From assembly GCF_001514265.1 (NCBI RefSeq), contig NZ_KQ948992.1, forward strand, positions 488,696 through 552,695: a DNA stretch of 64,000 bases, in the 5' to 3' direction. This document shows positions 1-8,562 of this stretch, piece after piece; within the stretch, counting starts at the first letter, position 1; each line of letters begins with the position of its first letter. The position numbers and the translations under genes are program-made. Origin of the DNA: Streptomyces resistomycificus (lineage in GTDB: Bacteria > Actinomycetota > Actinomycetes > Streptomycetales > Streptomycetaceae). The notes below the pieces were generated by a model that was given only the letters and a program-made list of their open reading frames with translations, did no database searches and was not told where the DNA came from.

Positions 1-103
1 CCCCCCCCCCCCCCGGGGCGCGCGGTGCGGCGGGTTCCTCCCGACGTGAGCCGGGCATGAAACGGGGTCGCGTGTCCCGTACACGCACCGCTAGCGTTCG
101 GGC

Positions 104-616
104 ATGACGACAGCCGCCACTGACAGTCAGGGCTCCGGGGCCCACCCCCGTTTCGTCGAGGCCCTCCGCGAGCTCGGCCTCGACGACGTGCACCCCCGTA
201 TCCGCCGCTTCCCCGACGCCACCCGGACCGCGGCCGAGGCCGCCGCGGCGATCGGGTGTGAGCTGAGTCAGATCTGCAAGTCGCTGATCTTCGCGGCGGA
301 CGGGGTTCCGGTGCTGGTGCTGATGGACGGCGCCTCCCGGGTCGACGTGGACCTCGTCCGGGAGGCACTCGGCGCCGAGAAGGTCACCCGGGCCAGGGCG
401 GACGTCGTACGGGAGACGACGGGGTACGCCATCGGCGGTGTGCCGCCGTTCGGGCACCGGACCGCGACGCGGGTGCTCGCGGACCGGTCGCTGCTCGACC
501 ACGACGTCGTGTGGGCGGCCGCCGGCACCCCGTACACCGTTTTCCCCATGCGGCCGAAGGACCTGATCGCCCACGCCGGCGCCGCCCTGGTGGACGTGCG
601 CGAGCACACCTCGTGA
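104..616 (+). CDS. YbaK/EbsC-family aminoacyl-tRNA deacylase
   Basis: A 170-aa cytoplasmic protein of the YbaK/ProX-like family, whose members hydrolyse mischarged aminoacyl-tRNAs in trans. The family Lys lies in CKSLIF (near residue 53) and the substrate-pocket motif GGVPPFGH is near residue 105; the length is normal for a stand-alone deacylase. ATG at 104 is the first good start after a short leader. Its stop overlaps the GTG start of the downstream permease fragment by 4 nt (GTGA), so the two were translationally coupled before the permease was split. The exact tRNA substrate cannot be read from the sequence. Confidence 0.88.
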   Translation: MTTAATDSQGSGAHPRFVEALRELGLDDVHPRIRRFPDATRTAAEAAAAIGCELSQICKSLIFAADGVPVLVLMDGASRVDVDLVREALGAEKVTRARADVVRETTGYAIGGVPPFGHRTATRVLADRSLLDHDVVWAAAGTPYTVFPMRPKDLIAHAGAALVDVREHTS

Positions 617-1389
617 CCCCGCTGGTCACCACGGCCGTACTGCTCGCCGCCGTCACGCACGCCGGCTGGAACGCCCTCGCCCACCGGATCACCGACAAGC
701 TGGTCGGATTCACTCTGATCGCGGGCGGGGGGTCGCTGATCGGGCTGGCCATGATCCCCTTCGTGCCGGTCCCGGCGGCGGGGGCGTGGCCGTATCTGAT
801 CGCCTCGGCGGTCATCCACGTCGTCTACTACGTCCTGCTGATGAAGTCCTTCCGGCTGGGCGACTTCGGGCAGGCCTATCCGATCGCACGCGGCACCGCG
901 CCCCTGGTGGTCACCCTGCTCGCCGCGGTCTTCGCGCACGAGGTGCCGGACGGATGGGCGGCGGCGGGCATCGCCTTCTCCTGCGCGGGACTGACCGGCG
1001 TCGCCCTGTGGGGCATGCGCGGCCGCCGGCCCGACTGGGCCGCGATCAACGCCGCCCTGGCCACCGGCCTGGCCATCGCGTCGTACACCGTCGTGGACGG
1101 ACTGGGGGTGCGGGCCTCGGGCTCCTCCCTCGGGTACATCGCCTGGCTGATGGCGCTGGAGGGGGTGGCGATCCCGGCGTACGCGCTCTACCGCTGGCGC
1201 GGGCAGTTCACCACCGTGCTCCGGCCGTTCGCGGCCGTCGGACTGCTGGGCGCGGCCCTCTCCGTGGGGGCGTACGGGCTCGTCCTGTGGGCCCAGACCA
1301 GGGCGGAACTGGCGCCGATCGCCGCCCTGAGAGAGTCCTCGGTCAAGCTCCGCTCATGCAGCAATAACGTCATCGCTCAGCAGGCTTGA
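613..1389 (+). pseudogene. EamA-type permease, 5' fragment split by ICE-1
   Basis: Starts with GTG inside the stop region of the deacylase gene. About 243 codons encode a drug/metabolite-transporter (EamA, DMT superfamily) protein with repeated hydrophobic helices. The family-like reading breaks after ALRESSV at about 1342; the next 15 codons to the stop at 1389 belong to integrated DNA. The missing end, beginning IVGAAIGAVFF, is found in the same orientation at 16267-16382. Joining the halves gives a normal EamA length of about 280 aa. The fragment lacks the last helix and a half, so it is probably non-functional. Confidence 0.9.
1331..1350 (+). other. attachment site, left end of ICE-1
   Basis: The EamA reading frame is lost here. 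The bases up to TCGGTCA (ending 1345) are chromosomal and the following bases belong to the element. The right junction has CGATCA followed by the resumed EamA codons, so the only identity at the crossover is TCA (1343-1345 and 16267-16269). That fits the 2-bp crossover of large serine integrases. Confidence 0.72.
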
Positions 1390-1491
1390 GGACGATAGTT
1401 CGGAAGTCTGGTCCTTAATGCTCATCGTGCCTGTTGAGGACCACCCTTGCTGTCTGCGATCCTCCCGACATAGCCGCATAGGGGTGGGTTC

Positions 1492-2007
1492 ATGGCTGAT
1501 GTTTGGAACGTTGCGAGCACAGTGATTGCGGCCGGCGGTGTGGGCGTTGCTGTCGCATCGCTGTGGATACCGCACCGACGGGCCATAAAAGCTGATCAAG
1601 AAGCCATGGATCGAGCGGCCAAGGCTGCGCGGGGCCGAGCTTCTTTGGTGACCGCCTCAGTTCCGTGGTCCAGCAGTACGACCCTGGACGTCTGCATCAC
1701 CAACGGTGGGCCCAGTCCCATTGGTGATGTCGAAGTCCTGGACGTTCGTCAGGCGCCTTCAGGGGGTGCAGTGGGATGGCGCCTGAACCCCAGCATCAGG
1801 CCGAACACGAAGAGCGCTTGCATCCTTCAGCCCCAGGAGACACTGACTGCGAGAGTGCAACTGATCGATCCGCATGATGAGCCGGTCCACCCTGTCTCAG
1901 ATGCGAGGCTCGTGATCGTCTTCGGGTTTCGGGATACGGATGGCCAGTGGTGGAAGCGGGAGATTGGCAAGCCACCACAGCCGTGGCATGCCAGATCGGT
2001 TGGTTGA
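1492..2007 (+). CDS. membrane-anchored protein of unknown function
   Basis: A 171-aa protein, first gene inside the left end of ICE-1. Residues 7-25 form a transmembrane helix, followed by a basic and charged stretch (residues 28-50). The rest, from about residue 55, is strand-rich with the feel of an immunoglobulin-like or CARDB-like beta-sandwich (TLDVCITNGGPSPIGDVEV near 63-81). AGGGGTGG lies just upstream of the ATG. I do not recognise a family. The C-terminal half resembles in general character the C-terminal half of the TIR-like protein at 4434-5315, which hints at a related role. That similarity is an impression, not an alignment. Confidence 0.6.
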   Translation: MADVWNVASTVIAAGGVGVAVASLWIPHRRAIKADQEAMDRAAKAARGRASLVTASVPWSSSTTLDVCITNGGPSPIGDVEVLDVRQAPSGGAVGWRLNPSIRPNTKSACILQPQETLTARVQLIDPHDEPVHPVSDARLVIVFGFRDTDGQWWKREIGKPPQPWHARSVG

Positions 2008-2266
2008 CTGTCCCCCGAAGCTGTCCAGTTCTTCTTATCCAGCGCAATCACTGCTGACGGGAAGACGGCCGTACCGTCGCGCGGGGGCGTCCGGCCCTCC
2101 GAGGACCAATCACTACCGGGGGTGTGGGGGTATCCAGCCAGGTGTCGGATAGAGAGTGCCCCACCCGGCCCACGTGTTTAGATGCCCGGTCCGTCTCTGA
2201 ATCATGGGCGGCCTTCTTGGGCATGACTGACCCCAAGATCTATTCTCACGCCGAGGAGTGACGTGC

Positions 2267-3130
2267 ATGCGAGACGTGGCACGCGAAGTCCTGCTGACAC
2301 GACAAGGGATAGGCGCAGTAGCTTCGGCGTCATTAGCCGCATTTGGGCTACTCAGCGCCGCCTTCCAAGTAGCTCTCGCCGTATGGCCTGGTTTGACACG
2401 TCATGATCTTTGGATTTTGGTGTCTCTGTTTGCTAGTTGCCTTCTCGTTGGTTTCTGGCGCGCTTGGCCCAGGTTCGAGACAAATCACGACTATCGAAAC
2501 CCGAGCTTCGTAATTCAGGTGAAGTGTGGAGATGTGTTGAATGAGTCAAGCAATGTTATCGTCGGATTCACGGACACTTTCGATACCGATTTGGAGGATG
2601 GCGTTGTCATAAACCCTCGTAGCGTGCAAGGGCAATTTCAGCATAGGTTCTACGGTGGGTCTACTGAAGAGCTTGATTCTCAAATCGAGGCTCAATTGAC
2701 TTGCATTGAGGCAGCAGATCTTGAGGACTCTGAGGATAAGCCCAAGGGGAAGCTAACTCGGTACCCTATAGGAACGACTATCGTTCTCAGGAGCTCACGA
2801 ACTCGATTTTATGCCGTGGCGTACGGCTATATGAGGAATGACCTGAGAGTCAGTTGCTCTGTTGATGCCCTTTGGAGGAGCCTTACCTCAGCTTGGGATG
2901 CCGTGAGAGTCCATGGCGGACTTGATCCGGTTGCTGTTCCTGTTATCGGATCAGAGTTGGCACGGGTCGGATCACTGGATCGAACCAGCCTGATCAAAAT
3001 GATTGCCCTCTCCTTTGTGGCCTCATCCCGTGAAGAAATCGTGTCTCGTCAGCTGACGATCGTCGTGCACCCGAAAGATCGTCAAACCGTTAACCTGATA
3101 GATGTCGAAAAATTCTTGCGCACTCTCTAA
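2267..3130 (+). CDS. two-TM plus Macro-domain protein, Thoeris ThsA (type II)-like effector
   Basis: A 287-aa protein. Two hydrophobic helices lie at about 14-40 and 48-68. A Macro-type domain follows from about residue 82 to the end, with the motif VKCGDVLNESSNVIVGF, then FDTD and PRSVQGQF. This domain order and motif set match what I recall of the ThsA Macro family, the membrane effector of type II Thoeris, whose Macro domain binds a histidine-ADPR signal made by a TIR enzyme. The start is ATG 2267, because GAGGAG at 2253-2258 is correctly spaced for it and overlaps the alternative GTG at 2258. Codon 23 is TTA (2333-2335), so translation may depend on the bldA tRNA. The gene is clearly less GC-rich than the backbone, suggesting transfer. 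A TIR-like gene lies 1.3 kb downstream. Confidence 0.72.
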   Translation: MRDVAREVLLTRQGIGAVASASLAAFGLLSAAFQVALAVWPGLTRHDLWILVSLFASCLLVGFWRAWPRFETNHDYRNPSFVIQVKCGDVLNESSNVIVGFTDTFDTDLEDGVVINPRSVQGQFQHRFYGGSTEELDSQIEAQLTCIEAADLEDSEDKPKGKLTRYPIGTTIVLRSSRTRFYAVAYGYMRNDLRVSCSVDALWRSLTSAWDAVRVHGGLDPVAVPVIGSELARVGSLDRTSLIKMIALSFVASSREEIVSRQLTIVVHPKDRQTVNLIDVEKFLRTL

Positions 3131-3210
3131 ATGTCGTTGTCGGCGGCGGAATGGCTTGCCGCTGTCGCCAGCGATCGGGGCTCCACGCAAACACGATTGC
3201 GAGGTAGGCC

Positions 3211-4170
3211 TCATACAAAGATTGCCATGGGCAAAATTTGCACGGCAGGGTACCTGACGAACGGTTCGTTGGATTGCAAATTGAAGCCAGGGATGTTGGT
3301 CATTGTGTCAGTCACAGAATCCGACACATCCTCCATTTTCCCCACAACGGTTCGTCGCGAGAGATTAATGGACTCGCCTTCGCGCAATACGCGGGTTACT
3401 TTGCCCAACACGACGAAGTCCCCGGAGCTTAGCCTTTCTGCGACGGCTGCGTCATAATAATCGGAGGATACTGTCAGTACAGCTTTGACCCCTGATGCTG
3501 TTTCAAGCACGACATCGTGGATGGGGGAGGACTCTAGCTCTTCCTTCATTCTCCTCACGAAACGCATCTCGATGCTCTGTTCGAATTCACGGAACTGCTC
3601 ACTCATCTCGGCATACGGATGCGGCGTACCCTTCTTCCCCGCGAGCTCGCGGTTCTGTGGATTTCCTGACTTTCGGTTAGCGGACTTCTGTGAGCGCGCT
3701 TCTTCAACGCTGTGCGAAATCTCTCCCATGTAGGACATCACCTGCGTGAAGATAGCCAGCATTTCCTCAAGCGGGTTCCCAGTGTAACGCCCGGAGAGTT
3801 TTACGAATGCGCCAGTCGCCACACTGGCCAGTTGCTCTTTATTCTCCAGTGTTTGGATTGCGTCATCTTGGTGTAGAAAACCGTAAAGGGCGTTAAACAG
3901 GCTAGCTGCTGTATGGTGACGCGCTACTTTGGTTTCAGTGCTTTCCCCGCGGGGGTGACTGCCTTCCGCGTCGAGAGACGCCCCAAGCCCAAGAAGTGCC
4001 CCCAGTGAAGGCAGCTTCACCTCATCGCGCTCAGGTTTTCCTGCACGAAGTTTTTCTCTCTGAAGGGTTTGTTCACTGGAGAGGTGTACCCCGCCCTCAA
4101 GGTATGCGAGGAAACTAACCATCATCTGCACGTCAAGGTACAAGGGGTGGGCAAGCTCGTAGTCAGCCAT
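3211..4170 (-). CDS. DUF6414-like protein between the Macro and TIR-like genes
   Basis: A 319-aa soluble protein, convergent with the Macro gene (80-bp gap) and divergent from the TIR-like gene. The N-terminus (HPLYLDVQMMVSFLAYLEGG) resembles the start of DUF6414 family proteins. The middle (residues 65-200) is helical and charged. The C-terminal 90 residues look like a small beta domain (ASGVKAVLTVSSDYYDAAVA, then SSGDFVVLGKVTRVL). ATG 4170 places the family motif near the N-terminus; an ATG at 4206 is possible and neither has a strong ribosome site. No catalytic motif is visible. Base composition matches the flanking cargo, so it probably arrived with it. The role is unknown; a regulator or immunity partner is possible. 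Confidence 0.62.
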   Translation of the reverse strand: MADYELAHPLYLDVQMMVSFLAYLEGGVHLSSEQTLQREKLRAGKPERDEVKLPSLGALLGLGASLDAEGSHPRGESTETKVARHHTAASLFNALYGFLHQDDAIQTLENKEQLASVATGAFVKLSGRYTGNPLEEMLAIFTQVMSYMGEISHSVEEARSQKSANRKSGNPQNRELAGKKGTPHPYAEMSEQFREFEQSIEMRFVRRMKEELESSPIHDVVLETASGVKAVLTVSSDYYDAAVAERLSSGDFVVLGKVTRVLREGESINLSRRTVVGKMEDVSDSVTDTMTNIPGFNLQSNEPFVRYPAVQILPMAIFV

Positions 4171-4433
4171 GTGGCAGGCATAGCACATGACGCAGTGGTG
4201 CATCACGTATTGGGGCAGGATTTAGCTCGTTCGAGGCATCTAGGTGCATGCTCGCCAGGGCTCCCCGATTCGCATATCGGGCAAATCGCGTATAGGTGGT
4301 AAAGGGTGCGACCATTGCGTGCTTCCCATCCGATAGCTCTGGCGGTCACCGGCAAGGCCTTGGGGGTGCCGCGCCGGCCAACTGTGTCAGCAAAAGCGCC
4401 GGCGGCGATAGCGTGTTCCGTTAGTCTGCTTGC

Positions 4434-5315
4434 ATGGCCTTGCAGACGATCACGTTGAGCGTTTTGATTGCTTCTCCGGGTGACACCGCCTCCGAGCGTA
4501 ACGCTGTCGAAGACGTCATCCGTAGCTGGAATAGCGACCACACGCTGCGGCGGAAGATCCACTTGCTGCCCCTGCGGTGGGAGTTGGGAGCCGTTCCGAT
4601 GCTCGGCTCCAGGGATGCCCAGCAAGAGATCAATGAGCAGTTCGCCGACGCGGCAGACATCGTTATTGCCTTGTTTAACAGTCGTCTCGGTAAAGCGACC
4701 AAGCGAGCCGTGTCCGGAACTGCGGAAGAGATTCTTCGGGCTCGTGAGCGCGGAGCTGCGGTGCACGTATTCTTCTCAGAGGGTTCGATCCCGCGTGATC
4801 ACGACCCCGATCAGCTGAAAGCGTTGAACGAGTTCCGCAAAGAGTTGCAGGAACACGGCTTGACGGGGAGCTATGTATCCGTTGATGACCTAGTGGCCAA
4901 AGTGCGTAGGTGCCTAGAGCATGATGCTTACGACTTGGGCGAGCTAAGCAGCAGTGAAGCTGACGTCTCCGGCGCAGTTTCAGGTGCAATTCTGCGATCA
5001 ACCTATCTTTATGATCGAGAGCCGGCGACGGATAGCAAGGGGCGAGTCAAAGTAAAGTCGGTAAATGAACGCCTCCGTGTAGAGAATATCGGAGATGCGG
5101 CCGCAGAAGATGTGGTCTTGGAGCTCCGCTCTGCTGGAGAGGGGGAGGCGCCGATTACTTTCGGTGACCTCACTGCAACACGCATTCTTCCTCGCGCGCA
5201 TGTTGATTTTCCGGTGGGGATGCACATGGGCGTCTCTATGCAAGGGACTGTGATTCACCGATGGAGCGAGGGCGGGGAAGCTCACTCGGAGGAACAAACC
5301 ATCTCGTGGACCTAA
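4434..5315 (+). CDS. TIR-like/DUF4062-domain protein with C-terminal beta domain
   Basis: A 293-aa protein. Residues 8-115 fit the DUF4062 fold, a relative of TIR (STIR group) domains: strand plus SPGDTASERNAVEDVI at 14-29, an RWE at 48-50, the DIVIALFNSRLG strand at 75-86, and SGTAEEI at 94-100. The Glu at 98-99 is a candidate NAD-cleaving residue by analogy with TIR enzymes. Residues 170-290 form a separate strand-rich domain (LRVENIGDAAAEDVVLEL), perhaps immunoglobulin-like. Such domains sense infection or make nucleotide signals in defence systems; I infer that here it signals to the Macro membrane protein. No Shine-Dalgarno sequence precedes the ATG, so the transcript may be leaderless. 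Enzymatic activity is not provable from sequence. Confidence 0.68.
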   Translation: MALQTITLSVLIASPGDTASERNAVEDVIRSWNSDHTLRRKIHLLPLRWELGAVPMLGSRDAQQEINEQFADAADIVIALFNSRLGKATKRAVSGTAEEILRARERGAAVHVFFSEGSIPRDHDPDQLKALNEFRKELQEHGLTGSYVSVDDLVAKVRRCLEHDAYDLGELSSSEADVSGAVSGAILRSTYLYDREPATDSKGRVKVKSVNERLRVENIGDAAAEDVVLELRSAGEGEAPITFGDLTATRILPRAHVDFPVGMHMGVSMQGTVIHRWSEGGEAHSEEQTISWT

Positions 5316-5502
5316 GAAAGTTGACTGACGGCATAGTCGGTGCGCTACGTCGCTGTGGCGGTCGTGCTCAGGATTGAAGTGCTCTACGTAGCTGGCTCTC
5401 CGGTAGGTGGGTAGCGTCAAGGTCATGTCCGGTGTGCGTCGGGGTGGTCACCCGTACGCGCACGCTGGTTGATCGCGCGCGACTAGGGGAGCTGGTACGG
5501 GC

Positions 5503-6417
5503 ATGGCGGTTGACGCTGCTCGATCGGAAGAGGGGTTCACGTCAGCGAGGGCTGCGCAGGTGATGAGTGCCGCGTGCCGGACTGCGGGGCTCGATGACGG
5601 AGGCGCGAAGTTGCTCCGGCTCGGGGAGAACGCGTTGTTCAGACTGGCCTCCGTGCCGATCATTGTGCGTGTGACTCGCGGACGGGAGTGGCTGACCACG
5701 GCTCACAAAGAGGTGACTGTCTCGCGGTGGTTGGCGGGTGAGGGATACCCTGCCGCTCGGATCGTCGAGGATCTTGAACAGCCCCTTGTGGTCGACGGGC
5801 ATCCAGTGACGTTCTGGCATCTCATCGTTGAGGGTGAGCGCAAGGCCTCGTATGGGGAGCTTGGGGCGATCCTCCGGGACCTTCACTCGCTAAGGGTCCC
5901 GGACGGGCTTGAGTTGCCCTCGTTCGATCCCTTCGACAAGCAACAACGACGGCTCGATCTGGCTGTGATCCCGGAGGACGACAGGCTGTTCCTCCGGAAA
6001 CGGTGGCACGAGCTGCGGGACAAGTTCGACGAGCTGCGCTTTGAATCGCCCAAGGGACCGGTCCACGGGGACGCGCACGTGCAGAACCTGATGGTTGATG
6101 ATCAGGGGCAAGTGATCCTCATCGACTTCGAGGCCTTTTGCTTCGATCACCCTGAGTGGGACCTCATGGTCACGGCCGTTGAGCACCACAGCCTTGGATG
6201 GCAGACCGATGCGCAGTACGCCGACTTTGTGGCCGCATACGGCCGCGACCTGTACGACTGGCCGGGATACAAGACTCTGCGCGGAATCCAAGAGTTCGGC
6301 ATGACGACATGGCTCATGCAGAACGTTCAGGAAGACGAGCGGACGGCGGCCGAGTACCGCCGGCGCATCGCTGGCCTGCGTGATGATGACGGACCGCGCG
6401 ACTGGCGGCCCTGGTAA
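5503..6417 (+). CDS. aminoglycoside phosphotransferase-family kinase
   Basis: A 304-aa cytoplasmic APH/choline-kinase-fold protein. The catalytic loop HGDAHVQN (about 188-195) and metal-binding IDFE (about 206-209) are intact, so an ATP-dependent phosphotransfer activity is likely. The substrate may be a small molecule other than an aminoglycoside. GGGGAG at 5486-5491 precedes the ATG. It converges with the XRE/TPR regulator gene, the two stops being 3 bp apart. This pairing of a phosphotransferase with an XRE/TPR regulator is, as I recall, common in Streptomyces accessory DNA, but the shared purpose is unknown. Confidence 0.8.
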   Translation: MAVDAARSEEGFTSARAAQVMSAACRTAGLDDGGAKLLRLGENALFRLASVPIIVRVTRGREWLTTAHKEVTVSRWLAGEGYPAARIVEDLEQPLVVDGHPVTFWHLIVEGERKASYGELGAILRDLHSLRVPDGLELPSFDPFDKQQRRLDLAVIPEDDRLFLRKRWHELRDKFDELRFESPKGPVHGDAHVQNLMVDDQGQVILIDFEAFCFDHPEWDLMVTAVEHHSLGWQTDAQYADFVAAYGRDLYDWPGYKTLRGIQEFGMTTWLMQNVQEDERTAAEYRRRIAGLRDDDGPRDWRPW

Positions 6418-6420
6418 CCA

Positions 6421-7794
6421 CTACTCGTCGTCGTCCAGGCGGGCGAGTGCTTCTCGCACCTGATCGTTGAACGCGGCGACAACGGGATTCGCTGAGTGGG
6501 CGCTCACCTCAGCCTGGAAGTCGGTCACGTAGCGCTGGAAGCGGGTGGACTGGAGGGAGTCGCCGCCGTCGACTGCCAAGCTGGCGGTAGTGACGGCAGC
6601 CTCCAGTTCACCGTTCAGCAGCTGACTTTGCGCGAGCACCATCCGGCAGAACCCCAGGGTGCGGGCGTACTTCGGGTCGGTGGCGTTCACGGCGTGCTGA
6701 GCCTGCTCGATGGCCTCACGGCGCATCTTGAGGTCGCGGTAACAGTGGCAGAGTTCGCCCATGAGTTCTGCGGAGTCGAAGTAGGCGAGCCATGCGGGGT
6801 CGTCGGCTGTGTCGGCGCGCTCGAAGTGGCGCTCTGCCTCGTTCATCGCGCGGCCGGCTGCGCTGCGGTCACCTGCGTTGGACAGGGCACGGGCTTCCAT
6901 CGCGGAGTAGTTCGCCATTGCCCGTGGGGTCGCCCGGCCCTTGGCACCCTCGACGGCGGCTCTGGCGAGTTGGATCGCCTGGGCGTGGTGGCCGAGGTAG
7001 TTCGCCTGGTGGCTGAGGTTTCCGAGGATGCGGGCGCCGAACATGCGGTCGTCGATGACCTGGGTCAGGCGGAGCGTGGACGTCAGGTAGCGGTAGGCGA
7101 GTCGGTGGTTTCCCGTGTCGTATGCGGTCCACGCGAGTAACTGCGAGACCTCTGCGGCGGCACCGAATAACGCGGTGCCCACCTTCTCGCTGTAACTGGC
7201 GTCCAGCAGGGGAAGAACCTCGTGCCGGAAGTAGTGGCGTAGAGCCTTATGGCCGTGACCGCCGCCGTACTTGAAGTCGAGTTGCATGAACATGCCTGCG
7301 GCGTCCCTGATGGCGCGGACGTCACGCATGCCGACTCGTTGGTGCGCGGGTCGTTCGGCCTGGATGCCGTCAGGGCGCGCGATCATCCAGGACAGCACCG
7401 CTGAACTGAGATCACTGTCCTCGACCATGAACCGGTCGGCGGAAGGGGCGTCGGAGCGCTCGTCGGCGAGACCGTCCAGTGTGGAAAGTGCATCGGGCAA
7501 CGTGCTTGGGTAGCCGATCGGCTGAGGGGCGGCCGGCCGCGCGAGATCGAAGAAGCCGAGATCACCGGGTGAGACGCGGCGGCCCAGTTTGACGCTCAGG
7601 ACGTCAGCCATGATGGCCGCTGCCTGCGGCTGGATGCCCGCGCCCTCGCGCCAACGCTTAACGGAGACGTGTGTGGTCCCGAGGGTGATGCCGCGTTGTG
7701 CAGCGGCGTCCTGCATTCGCTTCGCCAGGCCCTTGTTCGAGACCTTCGCCTCGTCCATGAGGGCGATCAACTGCGCGTTCGGCTCTCGGCTCAT
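6421..7794 (-). CDS. XRE-type regulator with TPR-like C-terminal region
   Basis: A 457-aa transcriptional regulator. Residues 1-80 hold a helix-turn-helix domain (ISKGLAKRM-like helix NKGLAKRMQDAAAQRG, then HVSVKRWREG). Residues 160-450 are repeated amphipathic helices of TPR type with many Ala/Leu/Tyr spacings, a probable ligand or peptide sensor. This architecture is typical of Streptomyces WhiJ-like regulators. It is divergent from the ATPase-domain gene at 8005, and the spacer between them carries GTTCAC/GTGAAC palindromes that are its likely operators. Confidence 0.8.
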   Translation of the reverse strand: MSREPNAQLIALMDEAKVSNKGLAKRMQDAAAQRGITLGTTHVSVKRWREGAGIQPQAAAIMADVLSVKLGRRVSPGDLGFFDLARPAAPQPIGYPSTLPDALSTLDGLADERSDAPSADRFMVEDSDLSSAVLSWMIARPDGIQAERPAHQRVGMRDVRAIRDAAGMFMQLDFKYGGGHGHKALRHYFRHEVLPLLDASYSEKVGTALFGAAAEVSQLLAWTAYDTGNHRLAYRYLTSTLRLTQVIDDRMFGARILGNLSHQANYLGHHAQAIQLARAAVEGAKGRATPRAMANYSAMEARALSNAGDRSAAGRAMNEAERHFERADTADDPAWLAYFDSAELMGELCHCYRDLKMRREAIEQAQHAVNATDPKYARTLGFCRMVLAQSQLLNGELEAAVTTASLAVDGGDSLQSTRFQRYVTDFQAEVSAHSANPVVAAFNDQVREALARLDDDE

Positions 7795-7859
7795 GCTCCC
7801 CTGCCAACCCGAGAATGACGGCGAGTGTTCATCGTGTCACAGCATTCTCGCGGCGGGGG

Positions 7860-7916
7860 GTTCATTGGTGAACCCCCCTTGGCTTTGCCGGTGTTCACGT
7901 GAACCCCCTGGTGAAC
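7860..7916. promoter_or_regulatory. GTTCAC/GTGAAC operator cluster
   Basis: Between the divergent XRE/TPR and ATPase genes. It holds GTTCA-N4-TGAAC (7860-7873), the perfect 12-bp palindrome GTTCACGTGAAC (7893-7904) and a further GTGAAC half-site (7911-7916). Position and symmetry suggest binding by the XRE regulator and control of both genes. Confidence 0.55.
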
Positions 7917-8004
7917 GCTCCCGGTGACGTCCCGTGCGCCGTGTACTGGGTTTCCGGAAAGCAAGCGGTGCCATGAGGGCGGTAGAGGTTCGGAAGGGGA
8001 CGTC

Positions 8005-8562
8005 ATGGATGCGGGGAAGGCCATGCACCTGGCGAGTGAGTTGGATGCTTACGCGCACTGGTTCGTGGCACCGAAGCCGTCCTCGGGCGGGCACTTTCTG
8101 ACGCTGACGCTGTTCGCCGAGTGCGGTAACACGGCGCGCATTGCACGGGACACGACGTCCGTGTTCCTGCGCGGCGTTGTTGCGGAGGAACTCATCTACG
8201 ACGCTCGGCTGGCTGTGTCCGAACTGGTCGGGAACGTCGTGAACCACGCGGTGCCGGATCGAGGCAAGGCGCATCCCGGCTGCTGTCGACGCATCGACGT
8301 GGCGTTCAAGCTGTACCCGAAGTGGCTCTTCATCGGCGTCACGGATGAGGACTCGACGCCCCCGCTCCTGCCCATGGGCGACGTGTACTCGCCCGAGCTG
8401 ATGGCGGACATCTCGGAAGCGGTCCTGCCCGACAGTGGACGCGGGTTGCTGATCGCTCAGCGGGTGGCAACGGCGGTCTGGTGGACGCCTGGCGAGCGGG
8501 GCGGCAAGACGGTCTGGTGCCGCTTCGACCTGGACGGCCGGCAACTGAGCGAACCGTCCTGA
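8005..8562 (+). CDS. HATPase_c anti-sigma/serine-kinase-like protein
   Basis: A 185-aa single-domain GHKL ATPase of the anti-sigma-factor kinase (RsbW/SpoIIAB-like) type, abundant in Streptomyces. The N-box ELVGNVVNHA lies near 72-81 and the G-box DSGRGLLIAQRV near 143-154. ATG 8005 is chosen because GGAAGGGGA at 7991-7999 is ideally spaced; a longer frame to 7924 lacks such a site. It is divergent from the XRE/TPR regulator gene, and similar pairs belong to WhiJ/AbaA-like regulatory modules. The partner sigma factor is not in the window. Confidence 0.82.
   Translation: MDAGKAMHLASELDAYAHWFVAPKPSSGGHFLTLTLFAECGNTARIARDTTSVFLRGVVAEELIYDARLAVSELVGNVVNHAVPDRGKAHPGCCRRIDVAFKLYPKWLFIGVTDEDSTPPLLPMGDVYSPELMADISEAVLPDSGRGLLIAQRVATAVWWTPGERGGKTVWCRFDLDGRQLSEPS

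Noticed and set aside
1..14. Run of 14 C residues at the window start
   Set aside because: It is just a homopolymer at the window edge with no associated feature.
3131..3457. A possible small gene following the Macro gene on the plus strand
   Set aside because: Most of it is antisense to the C-terminus of the DUF6414-like gene; it lacks a ribosome site and family resemblance.
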